DNA of 64,000 nt from Acidaminococcus fermentans_A (GCF_052216985.1 NZ_JBQOUY010000008.1:31885-95884), one strand, 5' to 3'; positions 37,235 to 47,000 are shown, counted from the first letter of the stretch. Numbers and translations: made by a program. The notes: a model not told the origin generated them from the letters alone.

Positions 37235-38248
37235 TTATTTCCGAATCATTTCAGGAGTGATTTCCTTCAGAGAAGCAGCACCGCACATTTCCATGGTGTC
37301 CGCCAGTTCCGCTCCCAGTTTGTCCGCCAGCAGCTTGGCGCCTTCCCGGCCGCCGCCGTACACCGCATTGACGAAAGGCCGGGCGATGAGCACTCCATCA
37401 GCGCCCATAGCCAGGGCCTTGAACACATCCACCCCGCTGCGGATGCCTCCATCCACGAGGATCTTCAGGGTACCGCCCACCGCCTGGGCGATTTCTTCCA
37501 GCACTTCCGCCGTTGCCGGACTCTGGTCCAGCACCCGTCCCCCGTGGTTGGACACCACGATAGCAGCCGCACCGGCTTCCCTTGCCTTCAACGCTCCCTT
37601 GACGCTCATGATCCCTTTGATGATGAAGGGCAGGCCCGCATCTTTGATGATGGCCTTCATCTCTTCCACAGATTTGCTCCCCGCAGGAGGTACGAAGTTC
37701 TTCAGGAAGGGCAACCCGGCCGCATCTACGTCCATGGCCACGGCAAAGGCCCCGGATTTTTTCACCAGGTCCATCTTTTCCGCGATCATCTGGGCGTTCC
37801 AGGGCTTCACCGTGGGGACCCCCACCCCGCCGCAGGCTTTGATGGCGTCCGTGGCTCCCTGCATCACCATAGGATCCATTCCGTCCCCGGTGAAGGCCGC
37901 GATGCCGGCTTCGGCACAGCCGGGCACCAGTTCTGCATTGTAAGTCACATCATTGTATTTGTCACTGTAGTGCATGGCCACAGCCCCAACTGGGCCGGCA
38001 AAGATTGGGTATTTGAAGGTGCGGCCGAACAATTCAATGGAGGTATCCACCGGCCGTTTCTCACAGAGGGTATCCATCACCACCCGGACTTCCTGCCATT
38101 TGGCATAGTTCCGGATGGCCGTATCCCCTACGCCCTTGGCGCCGGGCCCCGGAATGGTGTTCCGGCAGGCGACCCCGTTGCAGATCGGGCATCCCTTGCA
38201 TTTTCCCAGACACTTCCTGGCATTTTCCATGACTTCCTTGAAATCCAT
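37235..38248 (-). CDS. FMN-dependent alpha-hydroxy-acid oxidoreductase
   Basis: A 337-residue TIM-barrel flavoprotein of the lactate oxidase/glycolate oxidase superfamily. C-terminal motifs VVSNHGGRVLDQSPATAEVL and KILVDGGIRSGVDVFKALAM hold the catalytic His-Gly-Gly-Arg and the FMN phosphate site. The N-terminus has a Cys cluster (CLGKCKGCPICNGVAC) not found in the classic oxidases but present in homologues from anaerobic Firmicutes; it may hold an Fe-S cluster and pass electrons to a carrier instead of oxygen. The substrate is probably a 2-hydroxyacid such as lactate. Start at 38248 with GGGAG upstream. Confidence 0.8.
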   Translation of the reverse strand: MDFKEVMENARKCLGKCKGCPICNGVACRNTIPGPGAKGVGDTAIRNYAKWQEVRVVMDTLCEKRPVDTSIELFGRTFKYPIFAGPVGAVAMHYSDKYNDVTYNAELVPGCAEAGIAAFTGDGMDPMVMQGATDAIKACGGVGVPTVKPWNAQMIAEKMDLVKKSGAFAVAMDVDAAGLPFLKNFVPPAGSKSVEEMKAIIKDAGLPFIIKGIMSVKGALKAREAGAAAIVVSNHGGRVLDQSPATAEVLEEIAQAVGGTLKILVDGGIRSGVDVFKALAMGADGVLIARPFVNAVYGGGREGAKLLADKLGAELADTMEMCGAASLKEITPEMIRK

Positions 38249-38322
38249 ACCTGTCACTCCCCTGTGTATAAAGAGGCAAAGCCTCCTAGATTCGGTTTCT
38301 ATTATACCACATCTTCTTCCCC

Positions 38323-38351
38323 TTGCACTTCCCCCGAAAATACGCTATAAT
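38323..38351 (+). promoter_or_regulatory. Promoter of the sodium-pump leader
   Basis: TTGCAC at 38323-38328, exact 17-bp spacer, TATAAT at 38346-38351. It lies about 135 bp before the start codon. Confidence 0.85.
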
Positions 38352-38357
38352 ACCCAT

Positions 38358-38480
38358 ACCAATTGGATAATCCCTTCCTGCGGATGGCACAGGGGTAGGA
38401 AGGATCATGAGGACCTGGCATTGTAAAAATGTCCGGTCCTCTTTTTTGGTATGCTGCCTGGCACATTTTACAACGAGGTG
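38358..38480 (+). ncRNA. Structured 5' leader with attenuator, riboswitch candidate
   Basis: A stem ATC.CTTCCT / AGGAAGGAT (38370-38379 with 38397-38405) encloses GCGGATGGCACAGGGGT. It is followed by an intrinsic terminator AGGACC / GGTCCT with six T (38410-38447). The loop side TTGTAAAAATGT (38422-38432 region) can instead pair with ACATTTTACAA at 38462-38472, directly before the GAGGTGA ribosome site. This gives mutually exclusive terminator and antiterminator/sequestering folds. I do not recognise the class. Confidence 0.55.
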
Positions 38481-38485
38481 ATTCT

Positions 38486-39637
38486 ATGTCAAACGCAAGC
38501 AAAGTCTTTCAAGAATTATTCGCCGGTGTCATGGGCATGGGTGACTGGACCGTCTGGGTCATGCTGGCCATCGGGGCCCTGCTGATCTGGCTGGGGGTCC
38601 GCAAAGGCTATGAACCGGTGCTGCTGTTCCCTATGGGGGTGGGCTGCATCCTGGCCAACATCCCCGGCCATTTCGCCGTGATGCCCACGGGAGGCGGAGA
38701 ACCCGGCTTCCTTACCGTCCTGTATCAGATGGGGATCGCCAACGAATTGTTCCCGGTACTGATCTTCATCGGCATCGGCGCCATGTGTGACTTTACCCCC
38801 CTGCTCCGGGCTCCCTACATGATGCTGTTCGCGGCCGCTGCCCATCTGGGGATCTTCGCCACCACCCTCTGCGCCGCCCTGGCGGGATTCCCCTTCAACG
38901 AAGCGGCCTCCATCGGGATCATCGGTGCCGCCGACGGACCCACCACCATCTTCGTAGCCCAGAAATTCGCCACCGAGATGCTGGCGCCTCTGACCGTCAC
39001 CGCCTTCTGCTATATGTCCCTGGTGCCCATCATCCAGCCTCCGGTGGTAAAACTGCTAACCACCAAGGAAGAACGGCTGATCCGGATGCCCTATCAGGAA
39101 GAAAAGCCCGTCTCCCAGACGGCCCTCTTCCTCTTCCCTCTCATGGTCACCCTGATTGCCGGGATCATCGCCCCCATCTCCGTGCCCCTGATCGGTGCCC
39201 TGATGTTCGGGAACCTGCTGAAGGTGTCCGGGTGCTGCGACAGCCTGTCCAACTGCGCCCAGAATGAACTGACCAACCTGGTGACCCTGCTTTTGGGGAT
39301 CACCGTGGGAGCCACTATGACCGCCGAAAACATCCTGACAGTCCAGGTGCTGAAGATCCTGTGCCTTGGAGCCGTGGCCTTCATCTTCGATACGGTGGGC
39401 GGTCTCCTGTTCGCCAAACTGGCCAACCTGTTCCTGAAGAAGAAGATCAACCCCATGATCGGGGCCTGCGGCATCAGTGCCTTCCCCATCTCCGGCCGGG
39501 TCATCGCCAAAATGGCCCTGAAAGAGGATCCCACCAATTTCATCATCCAGCAGGCCATCGGCGTGAATGTAGCCGGCCAGGTAGCCAGTGTGGTTGCTGG
39601 AGGCCTGGTCATGGCCCTGATCCCCGTGCTCATGTAA
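38486..39637 (+). CDS. Sodium-pump decarboxylase beta subunit (OadB/GcdB/MmdB family)
   Basis: A 383-residue membrane protein of the beta subunit of Na+-translocating decarboxylases. Recognisable stretches: FPVLIFIGIGAMCDFTPLL, the region-IIIa-like SIGIIGAADGPTTIFVAQK with the ion-carrying Asp, and near the end GACGISAFPISGRVIAKMAL with the conserved Asn/Ser/Arg area altered to GISAFP. In the full complex it couples biotin-linked decarboxylation to sodium export. No alpha or biotin subunit is in the window; in Acidaminococcus glutaconyl-CoA decarboxylase is the best-known pump. The start at 38486 has GAGGTGA upstream. Confidence 0.85.
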   Translation: MSNASKVFQELFAGVMGMGDWTVWVMLAIGALLIWLGVRKGYEPVLLFPMGVGCILANIPGHFAVMPTGGGEPGFLTVLYQMGIANELFPVLIFIGIGAMCDFTPLLRAPYMMLFAAAAHLGIFATTLCAALAGFPFNEAASIGIIGAADGPTTIFVAQKFATEMLAPLTVTAFCYMSLVPIIQPPVVKLLTTKEERLIRMPYQEEKPVSQTALFLFPLMVTLIAGIIAPISVPLIGALMFGNLLKVSGCCDSLSNCAQNELTNLVTLLLGITVGATMTAENILTVQVLKILCLGAVAFIFDTVGGLLFAKLANLFLKKKINPMIGACGISAFPISGRVIAKMALKEDPTNFIIQQAIGVNVAGQVASVVAGGLVMALIPVLM

Positions 39638-39653
39638 AGGAGGCTGAAGAAAT

Positions 39654-39776
39654 ATGGATTCCGTTACTGCATCCATCGAACTGCTCGTCATCGCCTATCC
39701 CCTGGTGTTCGTGGTCATGGCCCTCTTCGCCGGTCTGACCTGGGGACTGACGAAATTGTTCCCAGTGAAAGAATGA
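39654..39776 (+). CDS. 40-residue membrane peptide after the beta subunit (OadG-like anchor)
   Basis: A 40-codon gene (MDSVTASIELLVIAYPLVFV) with AGGAGG upstream, 16 bp after the beta subunit. It is a single membrane span with a short basic C-terminus (TKLFPVKE). Gamma subunits of sodium pumps (OadG) begin with such a span and continue with a soluble tail that binds the biotin subunit; here the tail is absent. It may be a minimal gamma-like subunit that stabilises the beta subunit. Confidence 0.6.
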   Translation: MDSVTASIELLVIAYPLVFVVMALFAGLTWGLTKLFPVKE

Positions 39777-39818
39777 AAAAGGGGGGGCTGTCGCGCATGC
39801 AACAGCCCCCCTTTTATT
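39777..39818. terminator. Terminator of the sodium-pump operon, GGGGCTGTTGC family
   Basis: AAAAAGGGGGGGCTGT / ACAGCCCCCCTTTT around CGCGCATGCA. It can act in both directions, between converging operons. Confidence 0.85.
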
Positions 39819-39820
39819 TT

Positions 39821-40270
39821 TCAGCCCAACAGAGATTTCACCATAGCATTGACCCGCTGGCCGCTTGCCTGGCCTTTGGTCCGGGCCATCACGGTCCCCA
39901 TGACCTTGCCCATATCCTTCATGGATTTGGCACCGGTCTTGGCAATCGCCTCTTCCACGATGGCTTTCAATTCGTCATCGCTCAGCTGCTGGGGCAGATA
40001 CTTTTTCAGCACATCGATTTCCTGCTGATTCTTCTCTACCACATCCGGCCGATTGGCGTCCTTGACTTCTTTGATGGTATCTTCTCTTTGTTTGACTTCC
40101 TTCATGATGACCGCCAATACAGCATCATCATTCAGCTCTGTCTTTTCGTCAATTTCTTTATTCCGAATGGCAGCCCATACCATACGCAAAACGGCCAGCC
40201 GAAGCTTGCCGTTTTCCCGGTCTTTCATGGCCTGTTTCATATCGGTTTGCAGAATCTCTCGTAAAGACAT
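39821..40270 (-). CDS. yqeY: GatB/YqeY domain protein
   Basis: A 149-residue protein (MSLREILQTDMKQAMKDREN) of the YqeY family, which shares its fold with the tail of the GatB amidotransferase subunit and is thought to interact with tRNA. The C-terminal KSMKDMGKVMGTVMARTKGQ-A-x-G motif is typical. It follows rpsU in the usual Firmicute order. Confidence 0.92.
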   Translation of the reverse strand: MSLREILQTDMKQAMKDRENGKLRLAVLRMVWAAIRNKEIDEKTELNDDAVLAVIMKEVKQREDTIKEVKDANRPDVVEKNQQEIDVLKKYLPQQLSDDELKAIVEEAIAKTGAKSMKDMGKVMGTVMARTKGQASGQRVNAMVKSLLG

Positions 40271-40301
40271 CTTCTACGCCCCCAAATCAAGTCAATGAAG
40301 A

Positions 40302-40478
40302 TTATCTGGATTTGCGTTTTCTAGCAGCTTCAGACTTCTTTTTCCGTCTTACGCTGGGTTTTTCATAATGTTCGCGTTTTCTCACTTCGGACAGAACGCC
40401 AGCTTTCTGCGTAGCCCGTTTGAAACGGCGCAGAGCGCTATCCAAAGATTCGGTTTTGCCAACTCTGATCTCAGTCAT
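40302..40478 (-). CDS. rpsU: Ribosomal protein S21
   Basis: A 58-residue very basic protein (MTEIRVGKTESLDSALRRFK ... RKREHYEKPSVRRKKKSEA). Perfect match in length and pattern to S21. GGAGGGAGGG precedes the ATG. It lies between a HIT protein gene and yqeY as in many Firmicutes. Confidence 0.97.
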   Translation of the reverse strand: MTEIRVGKTESLDSALRRFKRATQKAGVLSEVRKREHYEKPSVRRKKKSEAARKRKSR

Positions 40479-40584
40479 CTATATCCCTCCCTCCACGATC
40501 TCTTTCGGGAAGTGTAATTTAACATTAACACCTAGTCATTATACCTTAAATCAATGGTATCTGTCAACAGAAAATCCACAATCC

Positions 40585-40920
40585 TCAGCAGGGCGGCCAG
40601 CCCAATTCCTTGCCGCCTAAAATATGGATATGCAGATGAGGGACCGTCTGTCCCCCTTCCACCCCCGTATTCACCACGATACGGAAGCCTTTTTCCGCAA
40701 TGCCCAGTTTCTTGACGATCTCGGGCAGTACGTTCTTCACATGGACCAGGATATCAGGGGAAGCAGTGAGGATATTCTCTGTATGTTCCTTGGGAATCAC
40801 CAGAACATGGACCGGTGCCCCCGGATTCAGGTCGTTGATCACGATCACCTTGTCGTCTTCGTAAACCCGTTTGCTGGGAATCTCCCCGGAAACGATTTTG
40901 CAGAATACGCAGTCTGTCAT
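40585..40920 (-). CDS. HIT-family nucleotide hydrolase
   Basis: A 111-residue protein with CVFCKIVSGEIPSKRVYEDD at the start and the histidine triad HLHIHILGG near the end. HIT proteins of this HinT type hydrolyse nucleoside phosphoramidates and adenylylated compounds. Usual neighbour of mtaB and rpsU. Confidence 0.93.
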   Translation of the reverse strand: MTDCVFCKIVSGEIPSKRVYEDDKVIVINDLNPGAPVHVLVIPKEHTENILTASPDILVHVKNVLPEIVKKLGIAEKGFRIVVNTGVEGGQTVPHLHIHILGGKELGWPPC

Positions 40921-40947
40921 AGTCTCACCCCCTGTACCTAAAATCTC

Positions 40948-42261
40948 TTATATTATACCACCCTTCAGCCCGTCCTCATAGATATTTTCCAGGCGGACCT
41001 GGGAAATTTTTCCCTTCATGTTGTCCGGACTGTCCGCATACACCCGCACATAGCCAGGGGTCAGTCCTTCCCACAGGCCGTTGTTCCGATTCCGGCGTTC
41101 CCAGAGCACGGTGCTTTCCCGCCCGATCTGTTCCTGCCGGTAAGCCAGGTTCCCTTCCCTGTCCACTTCTTCCAGCCGGTGGACCCGTTCCTGTTTTTCC
41201 TGGTTGGAGATCTGGTCCGACATCACCGCTGCCGGGGTCCCCTTCCGCTGGGAATAAGGAAAGATGTGGATCTTGCTGAACCGACACTGGCGGATGAAGT
41301 CCAGGGACGCCTGGAAGTCTTCTTCCGTCTCTCCTGGGAAGCCCACGATCACGTCCGTGGTAATGGCCACATTGGGTACCAGGCTCCGGATCTTTGCCAG
41401 CAGCTGGGCGAATTTGGCCGTGTCATAGGGCCGGTGCATCCGGGCCAGGGTGCTATCGCAGCCCGCCTGAAGGGGCAGATGGAGATGGGCACACAGCCGG
41501 GGCTCCTGGGCCATCAGATCCAGCAAGGCGTCTTCCACTTCCACGCTCTCCAAGCTGCCCAGCCGCAGCCGGGGCACCTGAGGTTCTGCTGAAAGGGCCG
41601 CCTTCACCGCATCGGACAGATGGGGCCCGCCGGGGATTTCCTTGCCATAGCAGCCCAGATGGATGCCGATCAGGACGATTTCCTTGTACTGCTCCGCCGT
41701 CAGTTTGGCCACTTCCTCCCGGATGTTCTCCAGGGACCGGGAGCGGAGATGGCCCCGGGCGTAGGGAATGATGCAGTAGGCGCAGTACTGGTCGCACCCT
41801 TCCTGGATCTTCAGGAAGGCCCGGTTCCGGCTGGCATCCACCGCCGCATCCATTTCTTCGAATTCCCTTCCCACCGGCAGGTCGTGGACCGCGTTGATGG
41901 GGGCTTCGTCAGGGCTTTCCCCCAGCCGTTCCCGGACCAGGTCCACCACCTTGCTCCGGTCCTGGTTGCCGATGATCAGGTCCACCCCGTCGATGTGGAC
42001 CACTTCGTCCGGCGAAGTCTGGGGATAGCAGCCGGTGACCACGATCAAAGGCTTGGGATCCCGCCGAGCCGCCCGGTGGATGATCTTCCGGCTCTTGCTC
42101 TGGCCCATGTTGGTGACTACGCAGGTATTAATGAGGCAGATGTCCGCCGGTTCCTCGAAATCCACGATCTGGAATCCGGCATCCCGGAAGAGTTTCTCCA
42201 TGGAAGCGGTGTCCGATTGGTTCACCTTGCATCCCAGTGTATAAAAAGCGATTTTCTTCAT
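40948..42261 (-). CDS. mtaB: tRNA t6A37 methylthiotransferase
   Basis: A 437-residue radical-SAM enzyme that turns t6A into ms2t6A at tRNA position 37. The N-terminal UPF0004 domain starts FYTLGCKVNQSDT and contributes Cys residues at C10, about C46 and C81. The radical SAM cluster motif is CDQYCAYCIIPYARG. A C-terminal TRAM-like part ends TPGYVRVYADS. The TLGCKVN start separates MtaB from MiaB and RimO. Confidence 0.93.
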   Translation of the reverse strand: MKKIAFYTLGCKVNQSDTASMEKLFRDAGFQIVDFEEPADICLINTCVVTNMGQSKSRKIIHRAARRDPKPLIVVTGCYPQTSPDEVVHIDGVDLIIGNQDRSKVVDLVRERLGESPDEAPINAVHDLPVGREFEEMDAAVDASRNRAFLKIQEGCDQYCAYCIIPYARGHLRSRSLENIREEVAKLTAEQYKEIVLIGIHLGCYGKEIPGGPHLSDAVKAALSAEPQVPRLRLGSLESVEVEDALLDLMAQEPRLCAHLHLPLQAGCDSTLARMHRPYDTAKFAQLLAKIRSLVPNVAITTDVIVGFPGETEEDFQASLDFIRQCRFSKIHIFPYSQRKGTPAAVMSDQISNQEKQERVHRLEEVDREGNLAYRQEQIGRESTVLWERRNRNNGLWEGLTPGYVRVYADSPDNMKGKISQVRLENIYEDGLKGGII

Positions 42262-42273
42262 GCTGTGTTTTCC

Positions 42274-43008
42274 TTATCCTCCCAAATTCCCTGTTTCGTA
42301 CATGATGGCCGTCAGGGTGGCCAGGGCCGCCGTCTCCGTCCGCATGATCCGGGGGCCCAGGCTCACCGAATGCCAGCCCAGTTCTTGGGTCAGGGCGAAT
42401 TCGTCCTTGGAGATGCCCCCTTCGGGACCGATCAAAAAGGCGATGGATCGAGCCTCCCTGTGAGCCGCCAGCACCTCCCGGATACCCCGGGTGTCTTCCA
42501 CTTCATAGGCCACGATCTTCAGTTCCGCCGGGCACTGGGCCACGATGTCCCGGAATTTGGCCGGCAGGGCCACCTGGGGAATGATGTCCCGCTTGCTCTG
42601 CTTGGCCGCCGCTTCGGCGATCTTCTGCCACCGTTCCTGCTTCTTGGCCGCCTTGGCCGGATCCACCTTCACCACGGAATGGTCCATGATGACCGGACGG
42701 ATCTCCGTGACTCCCAGTTCGATGGCCTTCTGGATCACCCATTCCAATTTGTCCTGTTTGGGCAAGCCTTGGATCAAGGTCACTTTGACAGATGGCTCGT
42801 GGCTTTTTTCCAAAGTTTCCACCAGGGCCAGGTCCACCCGGTTCTCTCCGAAGCCGGTGATCTCCATTACCGCCGCCACCTGGTCCAGGCTGACGATCTG
42901 GAGCTTTTCCCCAAGCTTCATCCGCAGCACATGGGTGATGTGGTGGGCATCCTGGCCGTCGATGGACATGGTTTCCCCGAAATCCCGGGGTACAAAGAAC
43001 CGGTACAC
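42274..43008 (-). CDS. rsmE: 16S rRNA m3U1498 methyltransferase
   Basis: A 244-residue SPOUT methylase. PUA-like N-terminus (HHITHVLRMKLGEKLQIV), then IQGLPKQDKLEWVIQKAIEL, and the knot motifs FLIGPEGGISKDE and SLGPRIMRTETAAL. It sits directly after prmA, as in most Firmicutes. Confidence 0.95.
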   Translation of the reverse strand: MYRFFVPRDFGETMSIDGQDAHHITHVLRMKLGEKLQIVSLDQVAAVMEITGFGENRVDLALVETLEKSHEPSVKVTLIQGLPKQDKLEWVIQKAIELGVTEIRPVIMDHSVVKVDPAKAAKKQERWQKIAEAAAKQSKRDIIPQVALPAKFRDIVAQCPAELKIVAYEVEDTRGIREVLAAHREARSIAFLIGPEGGISKDEFALTQELGWHSVSLGPRIMRTETAALATLTAIMYETGNLGG

Positions 43009-43009
43009 G

Positions 43010-43951
43010 TCAGCCTTCCTTTCCCATGGTCACGGCGCACCAGCCCGCCTTCCGTTTCACATCCAGGAAGGTAAAGCCGTTTTCCCCGGCCACTTTCTCC
43101 ACATCCGGCAGCCGTTCCTCGATGATGCCGCTGGCCAGGAACCGGCCGTTTGTACGCAGCTTCACCGCCACTTCCGGCAGCACCAGGATGATGATGTCCG
43201 CAATGATGTTGGCAATGATCAGGTCCGCCTGGCCGTCGGTACCGTCCAGCAGGTTCCCCTGGTTCACGGTGATCCGGTCGCTGAGCCCGTTCTGGGCAAT
43301 GTTCTCCCTGGCCACTTCCACGGCCTTTTCGTCAATGTCCACCGCATGGATGGTTTTGGCTCCCAGGAGCGCTGCTGTCATGGCCAGGATGCCGCTGCCG
43401 GTGCCCACGTCGAACACATCACAGTCCGGCGTCACCAGCTCTTCCAGCCGCTGGATGCACATGCTGGTGGTGGCATGGGTGCCGGTGCCGAAGGCCATCC
43501 CTGGATCCAGGGCGATGACCTTTTCCTCCCCCTGGGGCTCATAGGTTTCCCAGGAAGGCTTGATCACGATCTTCTTCCCCACTTTGGTGGTGTGGAAATA
43601 CTGCTTCCAGGTGTTGGCCCAGTCCTTTTCACTGATCTGCCGGAACAGGGTAGGCCCGAAACGGAACTTCCCGATCCGTTCTTCGATAGTCCGGAGACCT
43701 TGTTCGATAGCATCCAGTTTTTCCTGGAGCTGGTCATTTTCCGGATAGTAGGCGGAAACAGTGACCACCTCCGTATTTTCCTGATGGGGAATGTCGCACA
43801 GTTCCCAGGTGGCGCTTTCCCGCAGCTGGTTCAGCAGCAGCGGGTCTTCGATTTCCACCCCGTTCCGGGCCCCCACCTCCCGGAGCAAATCTGCCACGGC
43901 TTCCACAGCCTCATGGGTGACTTTTATGCTCACTTGCAGCCAAGATTCCAT
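43010..43951 (-). CDS. prmA: Ribosomal protein L11 methyltransferase
   Basis: A 313-residue class I methylase. The N-terminal half recognises L11. The SAM site reads CDVFDVGTGSGILAMTAALL, preceded by AFGTGTHATTSMCIQRL, and the catalytic-loop motif is LIIANIIADIII. The start at 43951 (MESWLQVSIKVTHEAV) has AAAGGAG upstream. It normally follows dnaJ; here the secretion locus lies between them. Confidence 0.95.
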   Translation of the reverse strand: MESWLQVSIKVTHEAVEAVADLLREVGARNGVEIEDPLLLNQLRESATWELCDIPHQENTEVVTVSAYYPENDQLQEKLDAIEQGLRTIEERIGKFRFGPTLFRQISEKDWANTWKQYFHTTKVGKKIVIKPSWETYEPQGEEKVIALDPGMAFGTGTHATTSMCIQRLEELVTPDCDVFDVGTGSGILAMTAALLGAKTIHAVDIDEKAVEVARENIAQNGLSDRITVNQGNLLDGTDGQADLIIANIIADIIILVLPEVAVKLRTNGRFLASGIIEERLPDVEKVAGENGFTFLDVKRKAGWCAVTMGKEG

Positions 43952-44003
43952 ATGTAACGCTCCTTTGTACAGATATCGTATTATTATACCATATTGTGAG
44001 GAA

Positions 44004-44037
44004 AGAAAAAGGGGGTGTGGAAAATTTCCACACCCCG
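44004..44037 (-). terminator. Terminator after tpsA, GGGGTGTGAA family
   Basis: GGGGTGTGGAAA / TTTCCACACCCC followed by CTTTTTC on the minus strand. A short heptad array (GTCGCGG, GTCGCAA, 44038-44051) lies between it and the tpsA stop codon. Confidence 0.8.
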
Positions 44038-44058
44038 GTCGCGGGTCGCAACCCTTAT

Positions 44059-47000
44059 TCAATTGAATCTCACATACACTGCCTTCAGGTCTTCCAGCCC
44101 CAGGCCCATTTTCTGGAATCCGGTGTGGAGGGCGGCTTCGGACAGTTCTTTGTTTTTCTTCGGGTCCCCTACTTCCAGCAGCTGGCGGGCTGCTGCATCC
44201 ACTGCATAGATGTTGAAGGAGACGCCGTTGTACACCAGCCGGTAGCTTCCATCCCCGCCCGGCAGGGTCAGGGTGGTGGTGTATTCCCGGTGCTGGGTCT
44301 TAGGCTGATCCGGTTCCGGCAGCCGCATGCCGCTGGGAGTGATCTCCACCTTCTCCGGCATGCTTTCCACGTCAAAGGTTCCGTAGTTGGTCACTTTGCC
44401 GTCCAGCACTTTGAAGAAGGGAATGGATTTCTTTTCCCGGTACCAGGTCCGTCCACCGTCCTGGTGTTCTTCTTCCCCACGGAAATCGTCCATGGAAGGT
44501 TCTTCCACTTCGCCTTTCCCTGCGGGCACCGGATTGGGTTTCTCCGGTGTGATGTCCGGCTTCACCGGTTTGTCCACCGGGGTGATGGTCACAGCAGCAT
44601 CCCCGCCCAGAATGTTGTAGTTCTTCAGGAAATCCAGATACTGATTGGTGGTCTCCGTGCTAAACTCATAGCGCCCAGGCGCGTTGGTATAGGAATTGTT
44701 GTCCAGGTACGCGTTCCCGTAGGACCCGTAGTTGAACTTCAGGTCGGACACATTCTTTGCGTCCCCGTTGGTGAGCCCCTGCACGCCGGATGTAGTGAAC
44801 TTCACGGTTCCAAAAGGCGTGGTCACGTCTTTGGTAGTAACGGTCAGGTCCGCCTTGTTGACGATCACATCCCCGGTAATGGTGACGAGGTAGTTCTTCC
44901 GGGCATCGCTGCCATTTTCATGGACGATCCCGCCTCCATCAGATTCCAGGTCATTTTTATAGATCCCGGCATCCGCCGTAGTCCGGCTGGCCCGGTTGGT
45001 TTCATAGGCCCCGCCGGCTTTGGGGGTCATGGTGAGCCCAGCGGTGGAAATGGTATCCCCATTCACCAGAGGCGGCGTAGCGATTTCCTTGAAGGACCGG
45101 TCCGCCGAACCGTAGGTCTGGATCATCTCGTTATCCACGGTGATGGCCACCGGGGTCAGGGTCATGGTCCCTTCGGACAGTTCCAGATTGTAGTTCTTCA
45201 GCGTGTCTTTATCCAGCTGGGTATCGATCCGGTAGCTGTCCAGGCTGCCGTCCGTCTTGTACTTCACATCATTGGTCCGGGTGTCACTCAAAAGGGCCCC
45301 AGAGGTGTTGTGGATACCGATTTCAGAAACCAGATCCGCCAGGTTGTCCCCGTTCTGTTCCCCGGTGACTTCCGTTTTTTTCAGGTCCGCTCCCACTTTG
45401 TCCGCGGCCCCGTAAGCTTCGGTGTAGTCCCCCACCTTCAGTTTCAAGGTGGCCTTGTCAATGGAAGCATCGGCTCCGTCGATCTTAACGGTGTAGTTCT
45501 GCAGGGTCTTCTCTGTAGTCCCGGTCAGTTGATATCCAGTACCCGCATCCTGGGTCTTGGCGCCCTTGGCGATCTTATCCGGATCCGTAGCGTCCCCGGT
45601 GTTGGTGTAGGTGATATCCCCGTTGGCAATGGTTTTCGTCACTACATCCGTGCTGTCCCCGTTGGCCATCACCAACTGGCTGGCATCGTAGCCGTACTTG
45701 CTGTTGTCGAAAGCCGTCCCATAGGTGGTGGATACGTCGTTGAGCTTCAGATGGATCTCTGCTGGGGTGACAGTGGATGTCCCATCCACGTAGGTAACAT
45801 CATAGTTGTTGGCCGTATCGCCGGCAACCGTGAAATTCCCGATCAGCTTCCAATCTCCCACATCCTGGGTCTTTACCTTGTCGTTATTGGCATCAGGCTT
45901 TTCCCCGGTGTTGGTGTAAGTGACGCTGATCTGGTTGTTCTTCAGAGTTTCATCCGTGTCTCCGTTGGCGTTCCCAGAGATGGTATAAGTGTACTGAGTC
46001 TTGTCAAAATCGGACCCGTAGACCGTGTTCACGTCCCCTACGGTCAGGGTCAGTTTGGCCTTTTCCACCGTGGATTTTCCATTGGTGATATGGACAGTAT
46101 AGTCAGAGAGATCCTTGCTGGCAGTCCCCTGGAGTGCATAGGTCCCGGCGTTCTGGGTCAGGGCCCCATTGGCAATCTTGACCGGATCGGTGGCATCCCC
46201 GATGTTGGTGTAATTCAGGAACTTTTCTCCCAGAACAGCATCCTGGGTATCCCCGTTCACCAACCCGCCTTTTGCCGTATCAATGGTGTAGGTATACTTG
46301 TCCGTGTCAAAGGCCGTCCCATAGGTGGTGGACACATCCCCCACCGTCAGGTAGAGGTCTGCCGGGTTCACGGTGATGGTGCCACTGCCGGTGACCGCAT
46401 AGTTGGCGGAAGCATCGCTGCCGCCGCTGGCTTTTACTGTGGCGCCGGTGGTCAGATACTGGTTTTCATAGGTGCCTTTATGGGCTGTGGTATTGCTGCC
46501 CTTGCTGTTCGCATAGCTGCCATCGGTGGCAATCGTATATTGGATATCGCCCAGCGTATCTCCGTTCACCAGCTGGGTTTTGTCGTAGGAAGGCGTCCCA
46601 TTGGTCACTGCAGTATTGCCGTAGGTCTGGGTGCCATCGGTGCTGATGGTCAGAGTCTTCCGTGTAATTTCCACTTCCCCAGGGTTAGCAGCCTTATCAT
46701 AGCCATTAAGGGTCTTGACACCATCCTGATAGGTCACATCCATCACATAGTAAGCTCTCTTGTCATCGGTAGCAGTCTTGTATGCATCTGAACCTTCTGC
46801 TTTTTCATTCCCGTTGGTCCGGGTAGCCGTTTTCGCAGTTCCATCGCTGGATACGTTGACCGTAGAGAGACCTTTCTTGGTGCTGTTCGAACTGGTCACA
46901 TAGTCTAGATAGTTAGACTCATCGAAATTTTTTTTGAAACCGGTGACGTCGATATCACTCCCTTTAGAATCCCTATAGATAGCCTTAGAGGTCAAAGTCT

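Noticed and set aside
43996..46791. 931-codon plus-strand ORF
   Set aside because: Antisense to the tpsA repeats; biased composition and no ribosome site. It is a shadow of the real minus-strand gene.
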